A stretch of DNA of 64,000 nucleotides. It comes from Adiantum capillus-veneris (taxonomy: Eukaryota; Streptophyta; Polypodiopsida; Polypodiales; Pteridaceae). Position 1 is the stretch's first letter. The number at the start of each line of letters is the position of its first letter. The DNA is taken from positions 10,342,478-10,406,477 of the forward strand of contig CM043961.1 of the NCBI GenBank assembly GCA_014529385.2. The letters run 5' to 3'. Both the position numbers and the translations under genes were made by a program. Below the pieces are notes generated by a model that did no database searches, was not told where the DNA came from, and worked only from the letters and a program-made list of their open reading frames with translations. Of this stretch, positions 53,270 to 63,693 are shown one piece after another.

Positions 53270-53633
53270 ATTCATAGGCTGAGGATAGGCATGTTGGATA
53301 GGCAGTTCAAAAAAAGATGGGGAATATCCTCCAAGGACCTCTTGCACCTGGTGCACTGACCATCAGGGGCTGAAGGATATGCATATTGGATAAGAAGTTC
53401 AGGAAGATATGGGGAATATCCTAAAAGGACCTCTTGCACCTGATGCATTGACCATCACTTTGGCCTGTCATCCTGCTTCTTTCTCCAGTCCAAATGGCTT
53501 TGTTCAAAATTGGCCAAAGTAGCACAGAGTGCTTGGGTTGGATGCATTTGTGCCAGATTGTCTGGAATTTATACCTCCACGGTAGTGAAACCTTCCACCT
53601 CCTATTGAGAATGATGTGCATAGGAGGGTCCAA
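53270..53633 (-). pseudogene. LINE (L1-type) remnant: reverse-transcriptase zinc-binding domain, partly duplicated
   Basis: The minus-strand frame reads RWKVSLPWRYKFQTIWHKC, then QPKHSVLLWPILNKAIWTGE, then DGQCIRCKRSF and, past a stop, DIPHIFLNF. This is the zf-RVT domain at the C end of plant non-LTR reverse transcriptases (K.W....P.K...F.WR......, C..C....D..HIFL.C). A second copy of the last ~85 bp follows, reading DGQCTRCKRSLEDIPHLFLNC with all four ligands kept. No RT catalytic core is present nearby, so it is a truncated relic. Confidence 0.7.
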
Positions 53634-53689
53634 CTCTGCTGCTCAATTAGGGGAGTTTTTGTTAATAACTATCAGACACTAAGTCTGAA

Positions 53690-54155
53690 AGTTCTATTTA
53701 CTGATTGCCTTGTGCAAGATACCTATCTCAAACTAGACCAAGTGAGGATTTACATGAGCGAGATTGCTAAAATCAAGGATGCAATGGAGTACTATTCCAA
53801 ATGGATGCTGGAGTGCAGGAACATCTCATTGAAAATGGGACAATTGACATGGCCCATGACTGGGTCCATGAGATTTCTGATGATATTCATCAATTGGCAA
53901 GGAAGTTTGAAGAAGCCCATGACTTTGTGGATCAACTTCAGGTTGAGATTAACAATTTGTAAGGCCTGAAATGTACTCAGAATATTTAGTAGACCCCCAA
54001 TAGAAACTGTTTTGTATGTCAGCTCCTTGAATAATGTGTATTTAGACTCTAAACCTCTTGTAATCAGTCCAGTAACCCATTCCTTGGGTACTCTGATGTA
54101 ACCTTTTTTGGCTTCTTACGTTAATTTATCGTGCTTACTTGGTTTAAAAAAAAGA
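53690..54155 (+). pseudogene. Transcript 3' end or retroelement tail ending in short poly-A
   Basis: A frame ending at about 53,961 reads NGTIDMAHDWVHEISDDI, then HQLARKFEEAHDFVDQLQ and VEINNL-stop, coiled-coil-like. About 180 bp of T-rich trailer follows and then GGTTTAAAAAAAAGAG. The layout resembles the 3' end of a LINE or a processed copy. I do not recognise the protein. Confidence 0.4.
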
Positions 54156-55628
54156 GTCCAAGAAGGAGTTGATGCTGATGGAGTATACATCCTACAATTT
54201 GTCTCAAGACCTCTTTGCCCACATCAAGTGGGATGGGAATATTCAACATTTAATAAGTGAGGATCACGAAAGTTAAAACGGCCACTTAATCCACTAACCA
54301 AAAATATTGCTAATTGTGGTGAGGGATGAGTGGGGACTTAATTTTGTAAGTTAATGCTATTGAACATCACTAGTGTCAATGTATTGATGGTATTATTCAT
54401 ATTGGGGTAGATTTAAGAAGCTATTGCCTTTGTGCATATGTGGATGTGTTCTCGACCGAGTTTGTGTAATAGTTCACATATCGTAAACAATGCTATGTGG
54501 AGCATTGATGTCCCTTGTAAGTTCGACCAACCTGCTCTTTGCGAGCAAGGCCTATCACAAAAGTGCCAGGCATGTGGACGCTCAAGGAAGGGTGGGAATG
54601 GTTGCAATTTCTGGCACTGTGGGAGGCCTTGTGATTTTATCACCTCGTTTGGAGTCTCGACTTATTTGAAGTGGCATGTGCCATGCACATGCATGCCCAG
54701 TGCCCATAGGCCTACAGCCTATGCCTCCATTTATGAGATGGTTTATAGTTGCTCGCTCTAACAAAATACCATTCAACTGAATCATGAAACAGAGAGGATT
54801 TAGCCCTCTTGTCGAGGAATCATTCCACGTGCAAATGGTTTAAAGTTTAATACTCCGAAATCCGAATTATTAAACCCCACTAACAGGAGCTGCACCTTAT
54901 ACTGCAGGCAGAGGCGCCTCTCTCTCGCTCGCAGCTTCACGAGTCCACGATCCATCTCCAACTGCTCTTAAGCCCGTAAACTCGATCACCATCCGCAACA
55001 AAAAGAGGAGATGAGAAGACGTAGAGGGAAGCAATGCCATCACGGTGAGTCGCTTGAAGGCAAACATGAGCAGGCAAGATGATGTAGGAGAGGCGAGCAA
55101 GGCATCAGGAATGTCCCTCGCCTTAGCGCAGGACGAGAGAGGTGTGCTTGTATCTTGAGAGAGAGAAGTTTAGAGAGAGAGCCTGGCCTTGAGAGAGAAA
55201 CGCTGCACAGCTCTTCTTTATGCGACCCTTCCCTTTCCCCCTATCTTCTGTTTGCGTTTTGCAAGCCCACAAATCAGGCATCTCTTAATGCAACAGCCCG
55301 CCTCTCGAGGAATCATTCCATCGAAATCGTAGCACACAGCACCACATGGGTCTGCCTGGCTGCTCGAGGCTCTTGAAGAAGTTCTGCCAAATCACTTGGT
55401 TTAAGGGACTCTGGCAAAGTGCGAGGGAGGAAGAGCACGAAGGCACAAGGTGTTTCTTTTTCCTGCTAACGAGCATCCGTTGATGAGCAAGCATGGGGAC
55501 AATGAAATCCATCAGTCGAAAAGCTGAGCTCTCCTTTTTATGCAGTAGTTCTCCTCCCTTTTAGAGGCCTTTCGCACGGGCATCGTTAAGAGGGGATTTT
55601 GAGGGGCGGATTTGAAGGGTGCACGCAG
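54156..55628. other. Gene-poor region and 5' flank of the TNP gene
   Basis: No supported gene at 54,156-54,880. From about 55,140 to 55,205 GAGAGA-rich runs lie 430-490 bp upstream of the TNP start codon; GA-rich tracts are common in plant 5' leaders and core promoters, but a role here is inference. Confidence 0.35.
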
Positions 55629-58600
55629 ATGCGGAGCCGTTGTTATGCTTCTCCATCGGCATCTACCCCTCCTCCCTTGTCGTCTCCCGCCACACCTCGA
55701 TCCCCCGGGCATCATCCTGTCTCTCCCACTTCCTCTGCATTTGTTTCTGCTTCTGCGTCCCCTTTCCCTGGAAGCTCAGGCTCAACCCCTGCTGCCCTGA
55801 AGAGCCCCCAAGCTGAGCAAGAAGATGAGATACAACCCTATGAAATCAGCAATCACACTTACACTAACCCAGCTACCAAGCACCCAACTTCACATGATCC
55901 ATCTCGGGATGCTGTGCAGCTATCTTCATCAGTAGGTTCCACAAGATCGTCAGTTCAAGTAACACAGAAACCAAAACAGGTACTAACCCTAGAGGTAGAA
56001 AAGCAGCCGGTCTCACTTGTGTCGTCGGCAGGATCATCAGCTCCCTTACATACTTCTCGACCTTTGTTACCGGTTGCAGCAACTTCAGCATCACCCTCTT
56101 CTTCTGGTCGCCCTCGAAGTTGTGATGTATATATCGGGCTTCATGGCCAGAGCTCCTCTCTCTCAAGGTTCTCCAAATGGCTTCGTGCAGAGCTTGAACT
56201 ACAGGGTATTGCATGCTTTGCAGCCGATCGTGCTCGATACTCCGATGTACGGAGCCATGACATTGCCCAACGCATTATCAGCTCATGTACTTTTGGTGTA
56301 GTCCTCATCACCAAGAGGACTTTCAGAAACTTGTACAGCGTTGAAGAGATACGCATTTTCCTGCAAAGGAAGAATCTTGTTCCTCTGTTTTTTGATCTGG
56401 CACCATCTGATTGTTTAGCCAGAGATATTGTGGAAAGAAGGGGGGAAGTGTGGGAGAAGGATGGGGGGGAGCTCTGGAGGATCTTCGATGGTGAGGAAAG
56501 AGAATGGATAGAGGCTCTTGATGGTCTTGCTAGGATTGAGGAGTGGAAACTGGAAGCTTATAATGGCAACTGGAGGAATTGCATTCTAAAAGCTGTGAGC
56601 TTGCTTGGAACCAGGCTGGGCCGAAGGAGTGTAGCAGAGAGGGAAAGAGTTAGAAAGGAACGAGTTGAGGGGGAAGAGTTTCCTTTTCCGAGAAACCCAA
56701 ACTTTGTGGGAAGAGAGAGGGAATTGAAAGCATTGGAGGGTATGCTCTTTGCAAGCAATGAGGACCCTGAAGCAGGAAGAGATGCAGAGATTGAAAGGTT
56801 GAGAGAACATTCAAGATCTTACATAAGAAGTGTGGACAGGTGGCCAAAGAGCTCAAGGCACTCAGGGAGCTTCAGGCACTCTACTAGGGATGTGGTTGTA
56901 TCGAGGAGGAGAAGTGATGCCGACAGGTGGCAACGGCATTTTGATGATGGAGCTCTACAGGGTTTTACAGCCCGGAGGAGGAGTGATGCTGACAGGTGGC
57001 GAGACAGCCTGGGTAATGGAGAAGACCAGTTCTTCTCAAAGCTTGATGCTGGAGGTTCATCTTCAGGCCCAAAGAGGAGGAAGGATAAAGATTTTCTGCA
57101 TGGATTGGAGGCTGATACAGAGATTGAAGTTAGCAGGGGCAGGAGTATCCAAAGATCTAGAAGTGGGTATAGAAGCAGGCATTACCAGAGGACTGCTCGT
57201 CATCGACAGGCTAGGGCCTTGAGGGAGATTCGAAGTGCCGATATCGATCCTCTAGTGTTTGATGGTGGAATAGCCTGTGTGAGCGGTGCATCCGGAATAG
57301 GGAAGACTGAAATGGTGCTTGAGTATGCACACAGGTTCTCACAATGGTATCGAATGGTATTGTGGGTCGGTGGTGAAGCTCGCTATCTCCGGCAAAATTA
57401 CTTGAACCTTTCTCTTTTCCTAGGACTAGATGTGGGTACAGAGAGCCAGGTTGGCCCAGAGCAGGGAAGAATTCGAACGTTTGATGAGCAGGAGATGGAG
57501 GCCTATCAAAGGGTCAAAAGGGAGCTACAAAGAGATGTTCCCTACCTGCTTATCATAGACAATCTGGAAAGTGAGCGTGACTGGTGGGATGGCAGAGAAA
57601 TTTCGGAGCTCATTCCTCGGGCAGGGGGGGCTACACATGTTATATTCACCACCCGTCTTCCCAGAGTGATGAACTTAGACTCCCTCAATCTATCTTACCT
57701 ATCAGGTGTGGAAGCACTTTCCCTCATGAAGGGCAAGAGAGAGTTTTCTTCGCAGGAGCTTGATGCACTGAAAGCAATTGAGGAGAAATTGGGACGTCTA
57801 CCGTATGGGCTAGGCATTATTGGGACTCTACTTTCTGAGCTCCCAATAATGCCATCTGAACTGCTGGAAAAGATAGAGAAGTCCTTGATGCGGGAGTGGA
57901 CGTGGGGAGCTCGTGAGGAGGCAACCCTGAAGAACAACCCCTATCTTGTGAAACTATTAGGGGTCTGCTTGTCTTTTCTTGATCAAACGGAGGGTTCAAA
58001 AGATCTCTCCAAAAGGATGGCTCTGGTTGGGGGTTGGTTTGCTCCTTTTCCAATCCCACTTTCCCTTCTTGCTCTTGCAGCATCTAAGTATCCTGAAGGC
58101 TCTGGAAGTTTGAAGGCTCTCAGAAGTATTTGTGGAGCGGCTTTTTGCTGCTGTGCATCCTCACAGACCAAGAGATGGGAGGCTGAAGCAGGGGTTTTAC
58201 TACTGAAGTATGGTCTTGCTAGAGGATGTACCAGGCAAGGATGGGTGAATTTTCATGAGATAGTTCAGCTCTACTCTAGAAAGAGGGGCGGAGTTCAAGC
58301 GGCCAAGGCGATGGTACAAGGAGTCAGAAAACGAGGAGCTATCTCACTCCATTCGGAGCACTTTTGGGCTGCCTGTTTTCTTGTGTTTGGCTTTGGCAAT
58401 GATCCAGTGATTGTGGAACTCAAGGTGGTGGAAATGCTATCCTTCATAAGGAGAGGTGTGCTTCAACTAGCAATTCGCTCATTCACATCGTTTTCGCGTT
58501 GCTATGCTGCTCTAGAGCTTTTGAGGTTGTGCACTAATGCACTGGAGGATGTGGAGAAATCATTTGTTTCTCAAGTCCAAGACTGGTGGGATAGATCTTT

Positions 58601-58853
58601 CTGCTGGAAAAGGAGCAAGTATGCTGGACAACAGGTGGATGAATATGTTTGGCAAGATGTCACATTGTTGAAGGCTTTACTTCTGGAGACCAGAGCCAAG
58701 TTAATGCTTAAAGGTGGCCAGTTTGATGCAGGAGAAGAGATCTGTAGGACATGTATAAGCATTCGCACAGTAATGCTAGGACAGGACCATCCTGATACTC
58801 TTTCTGCTCAAGAAACACTCGCAAAGCTTGTAAGATACCGAACAAACGCTTGA
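55629..58853 (+). CDS. TIR-NB-ARC-like-TPR (TNP) protein, 1074 aa, intact
   Basis: Single open frame; the first ATG is at 55,629 (the ten codons before it start only with TTG). Order: Ser/Pro-rich disordered N terminus (1-164); TIR domain (about 165-320) with SCDVYIGLHGQ, HDIAQRIISSC and LYSVEEIRIFL, whose Glu aligns with the catalytic NADase Glu of plant TIRs; a basic Arg/Ser linker (about 350-535) with RRRSDADRW twice; NB-ARC-like ATPase with P-loop GASGIGKTE (about 552), LLIIDNLE (about 640), IFTTRLPR, and GRLPYGLGIIG in place of GLPL; a helical region; and a terminal TPR-like unit (GEEICRTCISIRT, DHPDTLSAQETLAKL). This is the TNP group conserved across land plants, distinct from TIR-NB-LRR receptors and lacking LRRs. 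Length fits (~950-1080). Probable signalling or NAD-consuming ATPase; its plant role is poorly known. No intron is needed. Confidence 0.92.
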   Translation: MRSRCYASPSASTPPPLSSPATPRSPGHHPVSPTSSAFVSASASPFPGSSGSTPAALKSPQAEQEDEIQPYEISNHTYTNPATKHPTSHDPSRDAVQLSSSVGSTRSSVQVTQKPKQVLTLEVEKQPVSLVSSAGSSAPLHTSRPLLPVAATSASPSSSGRPRSCDVYIGLHGQSSSLSRFSKWLRAELELQGIACFAADRARYSDVRSHDIAQRIISSCTFGVVLITKRTFRNLYSVEEIRIFLQRKNLVPLFFDLAPSDCLARDIVERRGEVWEKDGGELWRIFDGEEREWIEALDGLARIEEWKLEAYNGNWRNCILKAVSLLGTRLGRRSVAERERVRKERVEGEEFPFPRNPNFVGRERELKALEGMLFASNEDPEAGRDAEIERLREHSRSYIRSVDRWPKSSRHSGSFRHSTRDVVVSRRRSDADRWQRHFDDGALQGFTARRRSDADRWRDSLGNGEDQFFSKLDAGGSSSGPKRRKDKDFLHGLEADTEIEVSRGRSIQRSRSGYRSRHYQRTARHRQARALREIRSADIDPLVFDGGIACVSGASGIGKTEMVLEYAHRFSQWYRMVLWVGGEARYLRQNYLNLSLFLGLDVGTESQVGPEQGRIRTFDEQEMEAYQRVKRELQRDVPYLLIIDNLESERDWWDGREISELIPRAGGATHVIFTTRLPRVMNLDSLNLSYLSGVEALSLMKGKREFSSQELDALKAIEEKLGRLPYGLGIIGTLLSELPIMPSELLEKIEKSLMREWTWGAREEATLKNNPYLVKLLGVCLSFLDQTEGSKDLSKRMALVGGWFAPFPIPLSLLALAASKYPEGSGSLKALRSICGAAFCCCASSQTKRWEAEAGVLLLKYGLARGCTRQGWVNFHEIVQLYSRKRGGVQAAKAMVQGVRKRGAISLHSEHFWAACFLVFGFGNDPVIVELKVVEMLSFIRRGVLQLAIRSFTSFSRCYAALELLRLCTNALEDVEKSFVSQVQDWWDRSFCWKRSKYAGQQVDEYVWQDVTLLKALLLETRAKLMLKGGQFDAGEEICRTCISIRTVMLGQDHPDTLSAQETLAKLVRYRTNA

Positions 58854-59907
58854 CTGCTCAGGTTCTTGAACCATCAACATAGGCAGGCTTGGAGCTAAAG
58901 AAGTTCTGAGAGTGTAATTGATGCATTGCCAAAGCAATGTACTAGCCTACAACATTCAAGATCAGGGTTTCCTTGGCAGAAACACTTCCCCAAATTTTGT
59001 AGGAGATTTTGCAGATGAGCAACATCAGCTCGCTTCACTCGCATTAGAAACATTTTTTTGAGCTAAGTTAACAAATGGCATCAGGGTTGAGTGCATATTT
59101 GTGAGGCCATGCTGTGAAGCTGGCTGGTTTTCAGCATTCTCCCTTGCCATGCTTATGCTCACTTTGTACATGTAATTTGATGTAACTGGAATGCAAATTG
59201 TGCAATTTTTCTGTGTCAGCAATTGTGCATTTCATTGTTCCTCTGTATTTTTTCAAGTGACAGATATTGTCAGGTTTATGCATTGCATTAAGGATGTTGC
59301 TGCACTCTAAACAATGCACATCCTTCATCCTTGCGGGGTGTTAGTGTTCCTTTTTGCTTGTGTTACCGTCCGGTGACAGGGGTTGTGTGTGCAATTTGTT
59401 GGAGGATTGGAATTGGGAGGGCACTGTGATCGTAAGAAAGCACAGATAATACTGAAAGTGTCGACGCAAACGGGAAGCCACAGAGGTGTAACTTATTTGA
59501 CTTCTTTTTTTCTGAGAGGCAAAAGTGAGTAAGTTTGTGGCAGTGTAAATAGCTATAATAGCTATTTGGCACGCACTCGGGTAGTCAAATCTGAGAAGTG
59601 TAGTGTAAATAGCTGTATTTGGCACGTACTCCTCTTGCAGACATGGATGGATGACCTTGAATTAGTTTCCTTCTTTTGTCCCGTAGGAGTCTCACGCATA
59701 CGTATTACGAATAACCCTCCCGTGGAAAAAGATTTTAGTTGAGCTTGGAAATTGAAGAGGAAAGATGTCCCCGGGGGTGGGGGTGGGGGTTGGGGGGGGG
59801 TTTAAGTGGCACGTACAGTGCATAGCTATATACCTCAAGAATTGCCTCTTCAGAGCGATCTACAGTTGGGGGATTGTGGGTCGTACATTTGGGGGGCGGC
59901 GGCGTCA
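58854..59907. other. Downstream flank of the TNP gene
   Basis: Probably includes its 3' UTR (T-rich segments around 59,050-59,260). Otherwise nothing is recognised except a G-rich tract at 59,770-59,800. Confidence 0.35.
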
Positions 59908-60130
59908 AAAGTAATCTAGGGTACCTTAGATTACTTTGCTGAAAGTAGATTTTGTTGAAAGTAGATAAGTAATCTACTTTCGGCGCCTGCCGCCTTGCAC
60001 ACGTGTTTTAAGTAAATTAGGGCCTCCATGCTTCAGAAATGCATGCAAGGTGAAGTGGTTAGGACATGTGCCTCCTATGGGTGAGGTCACAGGTTCAAAC
60101 CCCATTTTGTGGGGTACCCTAGATTACTTT
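59908..60130. mobile_element. MITE-like element with 18-bp perfect terminal inverted repeats and pol III-type boxes
   Basis: AAAGTAATCTAGGGTACC (59,908-59,925) and its exact reverse complement (60,113-60,130) bound 223 bp. Within it, AAGTGGTTAGGACATG (60,054-60,069) resembles a tRNA D-arm/A box, and GGTTCAAACCC (60,092-60,102) is a perfect B box. A third TTAGATTACTTT copy lies at 59,926-59,937, so the left end is itself palindromic, and a related CTAGATTAC follows at 60,142-60,150. It could be a SINE head trapped in a MITE or a palindromic tRNA-derived repeat. Confidence 0.6.
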
Positions 60131-60402
60131 GAAACGTTACTATCCTAGATTACAAAAAAGTAATCAAGGGTATCCGCGCCCATATCCTACTGCCCACAAT
60201 CCTCCCGTCGTAGATCTCACCTCCCCATGGCCGTGTCACTTAGTCCGGGGGTGGGGGGGGAGGGGTCCTTACTCACCCACACATCCGCCTTGATCATTAG
60301 GCTACGAGTCCATTGTCATGGAAAAAAGATTATGATAGTAAGTTGGCTATGATTTTTGTCTCGGCCAGGACCCACCAATATACATATTGGGAGTGGATGA
60401 TT

Positions 60403-60501
60403 CAAGGAAAGTATGGTCATGTTGTGTCAAGAGGTTGGTCCACAATTGTGTGGAATGTTGTTGATACAGCCTCCTGGCACAACATGACCATACTTTCCTT
60501 G
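60403..60501. ncRNA. Perfect 24-bp inverted repeat (hairpin, 51-nt loop)
   Basis: CAAGGAAAGTATGGTCATGT plus TGTG (60,403-60,426) is exactly complementary to 60,478-60,501. RNA from either strand would fold into a 24-bp perfect stem. The loop contains the small palindrome CACAATTGTG. It could yield small RNAs or be a young inverted duplication; transcription is not shown. Confidence 0.45.
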
Positions 60502-60780
60502 GAACTATTATCTTTTGGTGCTTTGCTATGAATTATGGACATGCCATGTATCTAGCATGTGAAGGAGCAAATTTGTGGCACCAAAAATCACATTTTCATA
60601 GATATGGCACATAGGGTTATTTGCCATACAAACTAGCACGACACAAAAACTCCAGAACCACCCACATTTTGAATCAACTTCTTAGGTCTTGCTATGTTGG
60701 GGTGCCCATCCCCATTTCTTTTCGAGCATGGCCACACTCAAATTTTAACCCAAAAGTGCCCCTCCAAACCGGTGAATCAC

Positions 60781-60840
60781 GCATGGTTAGGTGGTAGAGT
60801 GTCAGCATCCGTCGCTCGCCGTCAATGTTCAAGTCCAGTC
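60781..60840 (+). repeat. tRNA-derived sequence (SINE head or tRNA relic)
   Basis: GGTTAGGTGGTAGAGTG (60,785-60,801) matches the tRNA D-arm/A box, and TGTTCAAGTCC (60,826-60,836) matches the B box at a suitable distance. No acceptor stem closes, so it is not a functional tRNA. Confidence 0.5.
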
Positions 60841-61339
60841 CTAAACGCTTGTGTGGTATTTTTTGCAGTTGGCCAAGCCTCTTGGAAAGTTGGCCGATGG
60901 GTTGAGGTTGTTCCTTTGACACGGGTTAGAGGCCATGTTCGACTTTTCACTTTGCCAATGGCTGCCCACCACCTTAGCTTGGCCTTGTCCTAGCCCCTTG
61001 TTTTGCAACCCTTTCATCACTATGTATTTGTAAATTTCAACTATTATAATCTAGAGAACGGGGTGAGGAACGTGCCACTTGGTTGATGGAGCATCAATCC
61101 AACATTGAACATAGAAATTTCTAGCTCTTAAATCTAAAGAAAAACGTTTATATTGGAAACCAACTCTAGTTGATGTGAGAAGAGCATGCATGAAGAGAAG
61201 GAATGGTTGCAAGACATTTGCACGGGGAAGCGGCCTCAACAAGGAAGTGTGTGTGTGTGTGTGTGACGTGGGCGTTTTTTAATGTAATGTGTCTCGTTCC
61301 TTAAGAAGAACTCATCGCTTATTGCATGTGCTCTCTTTC

Positions 61340-61385
<46 letters not shown>

Positions 61386-61790
61386 CGAAGTGTGTGTTAC
61401 GTCAGTAAAAGGTCAAGTTTTGCTCTAACTACCTATCAAATATTTTTATGTGATGTCCCTCCTTAAGAACAACTCACGGATTCTAAAAGGTAGGACACGG
61501 TGGAGCAACTGCTGATGTAGGTGCCACCACCATCGCGACGAGGGACGATTGAGAAGAAGTGGGTGAGATTGCATTGAGACCAGCAGTGCCGACATTGATG
61601 GCCGTGACTTGGACGAAGTACATTTTGTGAAAGAGAACGGGTTGGGTGATCATGAGAGTGAAGACATGAGAGATACCCTTCCCAGGGTTCTATGCGAGAA
61701 TTATACAATTTACACATATATACAATTTCAAAACTAGTTGGCGGGTGGTCACATTAAGTATAGTCGCTTTTGAGGTCGCTCAAAGGAAGA
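60841..61790. other. Gene-poor region with microsatellites
   Basis: (GT)n at 61,246-61,264 and (CT)n at 61,331-61,381. No supported gene. Confidence 0.35.
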
Positions 61791-61871
61791 TCTTGATGCA
61801 CATTTGTGGCAATTTAATAAAGTGTATGGTTTGAATCATCTTGGTGCTGTGGTTCCTCTCCATCAACATCG

Positions 61872-62905
61872 GTGTTTGAGTCCACATTTTTAGGGAAAGC
61901 TGCAAAATGGCTGTCAGAGTACCCTGATGATCACTTTCAAACGTATGTCGAAGGTTCCAGAGCGTTCTTGTGTCGATTCCAAACGGTGAAGACGGTCCCT
62001 CAACATTTGGAAAAGCTTCAGACGTTGCGTCAAAAGTCGTTGCTAGTGGAGGATTATGCTGCGAAGTTTTGGATGCTCTTGCAGTAGCGGGTACCTCAGG
62101 CACAACGGCCAGTAGCTGAGGTGTTGAATGCTTATTTTCTACGAAGACTAAGTAAGGATCTCAGAACTGCTATGGCAATAGTAGATAAGGTAACGACTCC
62201 ACTGGATAATGTTATTGCACGGGTGGTTGTAGCAGGTGAGGCCTTAGAAGATACTGAGTCACCAAGGAAATCCAAGAAAAAGGATCGCAAGAAATCTCAT
62301 CGTAAATCTCAGGGAAGTGGCAGTGATAGTTCGGAGATGGAGAGTACAGACTCAGAATCCTCAGATTCAGGCAGCATTAGTTCGGTGAAAGAGTTGGAGG
62401 AGGCACCTCAGAGAAAATCCCAGCGTGAAGGGAAAGGTGTTTCATTTGGATCTGCGGAATCTTGTGCGATGGTAAAGACTCTGAAGGAGCTATGGTGTAC
62501 TCAGTGCCAGAATCTTGAACATGCTGCTCAAGATTGCGCAATGAATCAGAAATGGTGTGCGATTTGCACAATCAACACCCATAATACAATGGAATGCTAT
62601 TACAATGGTCGTGGCCGTAGGAGTCAGGATTCTTCTACATGGCAGTCACAACAATCAGGACAAGAGCATGCCGTGGCGTTGGCCCATGCTCATACATCCG
62701 AGGTACCTTTTCCAAGATTCAGCGGATGAGGTCAAGGGGGGGGGGGGGGGGGGGAGGGGGTCGTGGCCGCGGAAGAGGTGGCCGAGATCCGAATCGACCC
62801 AAGACCTGCCTTTTCTGTTTAGGAGAGGGACATTGGCGGTCAGAGTGTTCAAAAGCTTTGGAATATGATCGAAAGAAACAGGAATGTGCTGCTGGAAACA
62901 ACTAG
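61872..62905 (+). pseudogene. Gag of the third Ty3/gypsy element
   Basis: Frames read GKAAKWLSEYPDDHF, ALRQKSLLVEDYAAKFW-type capsid text, a TAG at about 62,085, then YFLRRLSKDLRTAMAIV. A Lys/Ser-rich stretch follows, then three CX2CX4HX4C knuckles: CTQCQNLEHAAQDC, CAICTINTHNTMEC and CLFCLGEGHWRSEC. Between knuckles two and three lies a run of about 18 G (near 62,737-62,754) that shifts the frame. The stop and the shift make it a pseudogene as read here, though the G run could be a length variant. Confidence 0.8.
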
Positions 62906-63258
62906 TGTAGCTATAGTTCAGATTGAGGGATTGGAGGAATCTGACCCGGTGGTTTTACTGATCACCCACTGTGGCAAAAATGTGGTACCGGAAGCAAATG
63001 TTAAGCTTCCAAATTGGTCGACTCAAGAGGATGTACGCAAAAAGAATGTAACATTGATGCCGCAATCAGTGCCGCCATTGCAATTATCAGGACCATCAAC
63101 GAGCTCTTCGGAGAAGAAAGAGGGGAAAGTCATAAACAGAGTAAGTACCATGGAAGAGGGTAATTGGGATTCTGTTTGGAAAGAGGCATTAAAATCACCA
63201 TTAAAGGTTCGATTGGGATCTTTATTGAAATTAGTTTCGAATTTTCATAAATGTTTGT

Positions 63259-63693
63259 TTGTTGAGCCAGAAGTTTAAAGGAATGAAAGAGATGGAAGTC
63301 AATGCTGCGGTAGTTGAGGAAGAGCGGGATGATTCAGTCCTGTTGCCGGCGACAAGGATTACGGATACATGCATTCTGAAGCTTTCCGTAAGATATCATG
63401 GAATGTATATTGACAAAGTCCTATTAGATGGAGGTGTGGGAGTCAATATTATTACTCAAGAAGCTTGTGAGCGCTTTGGTCTGGGTGATTGGGAACCTAC
63501 TCCCTTTGTGGTTCGCATGGTGGATCAGAGAAGAGTTCAGCCAGTAGGATTTCTCCGAGGCATTCTGCTGGATGTGGCTGGTTTGTCCTTTGCTGTTTCG
63601 TTAGTGATGTTAAATATTGAAGATTATAGTCAGGATTATCATATTATTTTGAGGAGACCATGGTTACGCCAAGCCAAGGTAAAGCATAACTAG
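63259..63693 (+). pseudogene. Retropepsin-like domain of the third element
   Basis: The frame gives YIDKVLLDGGVGVNIITQEA, then RFGLGDWEPTPFVVRMVDQR, then QPVGFLRGILLDVAGLSF and HIILRRPWLRQAKV. The order is that of a retropepsin (D-[ST]-G-A ... P.G....L ... ILGRPWL), but the catalytic motif is D-G-G instead of D-[ST]-G. It ends in a TAG at 63,691. Confidence 0.7.
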
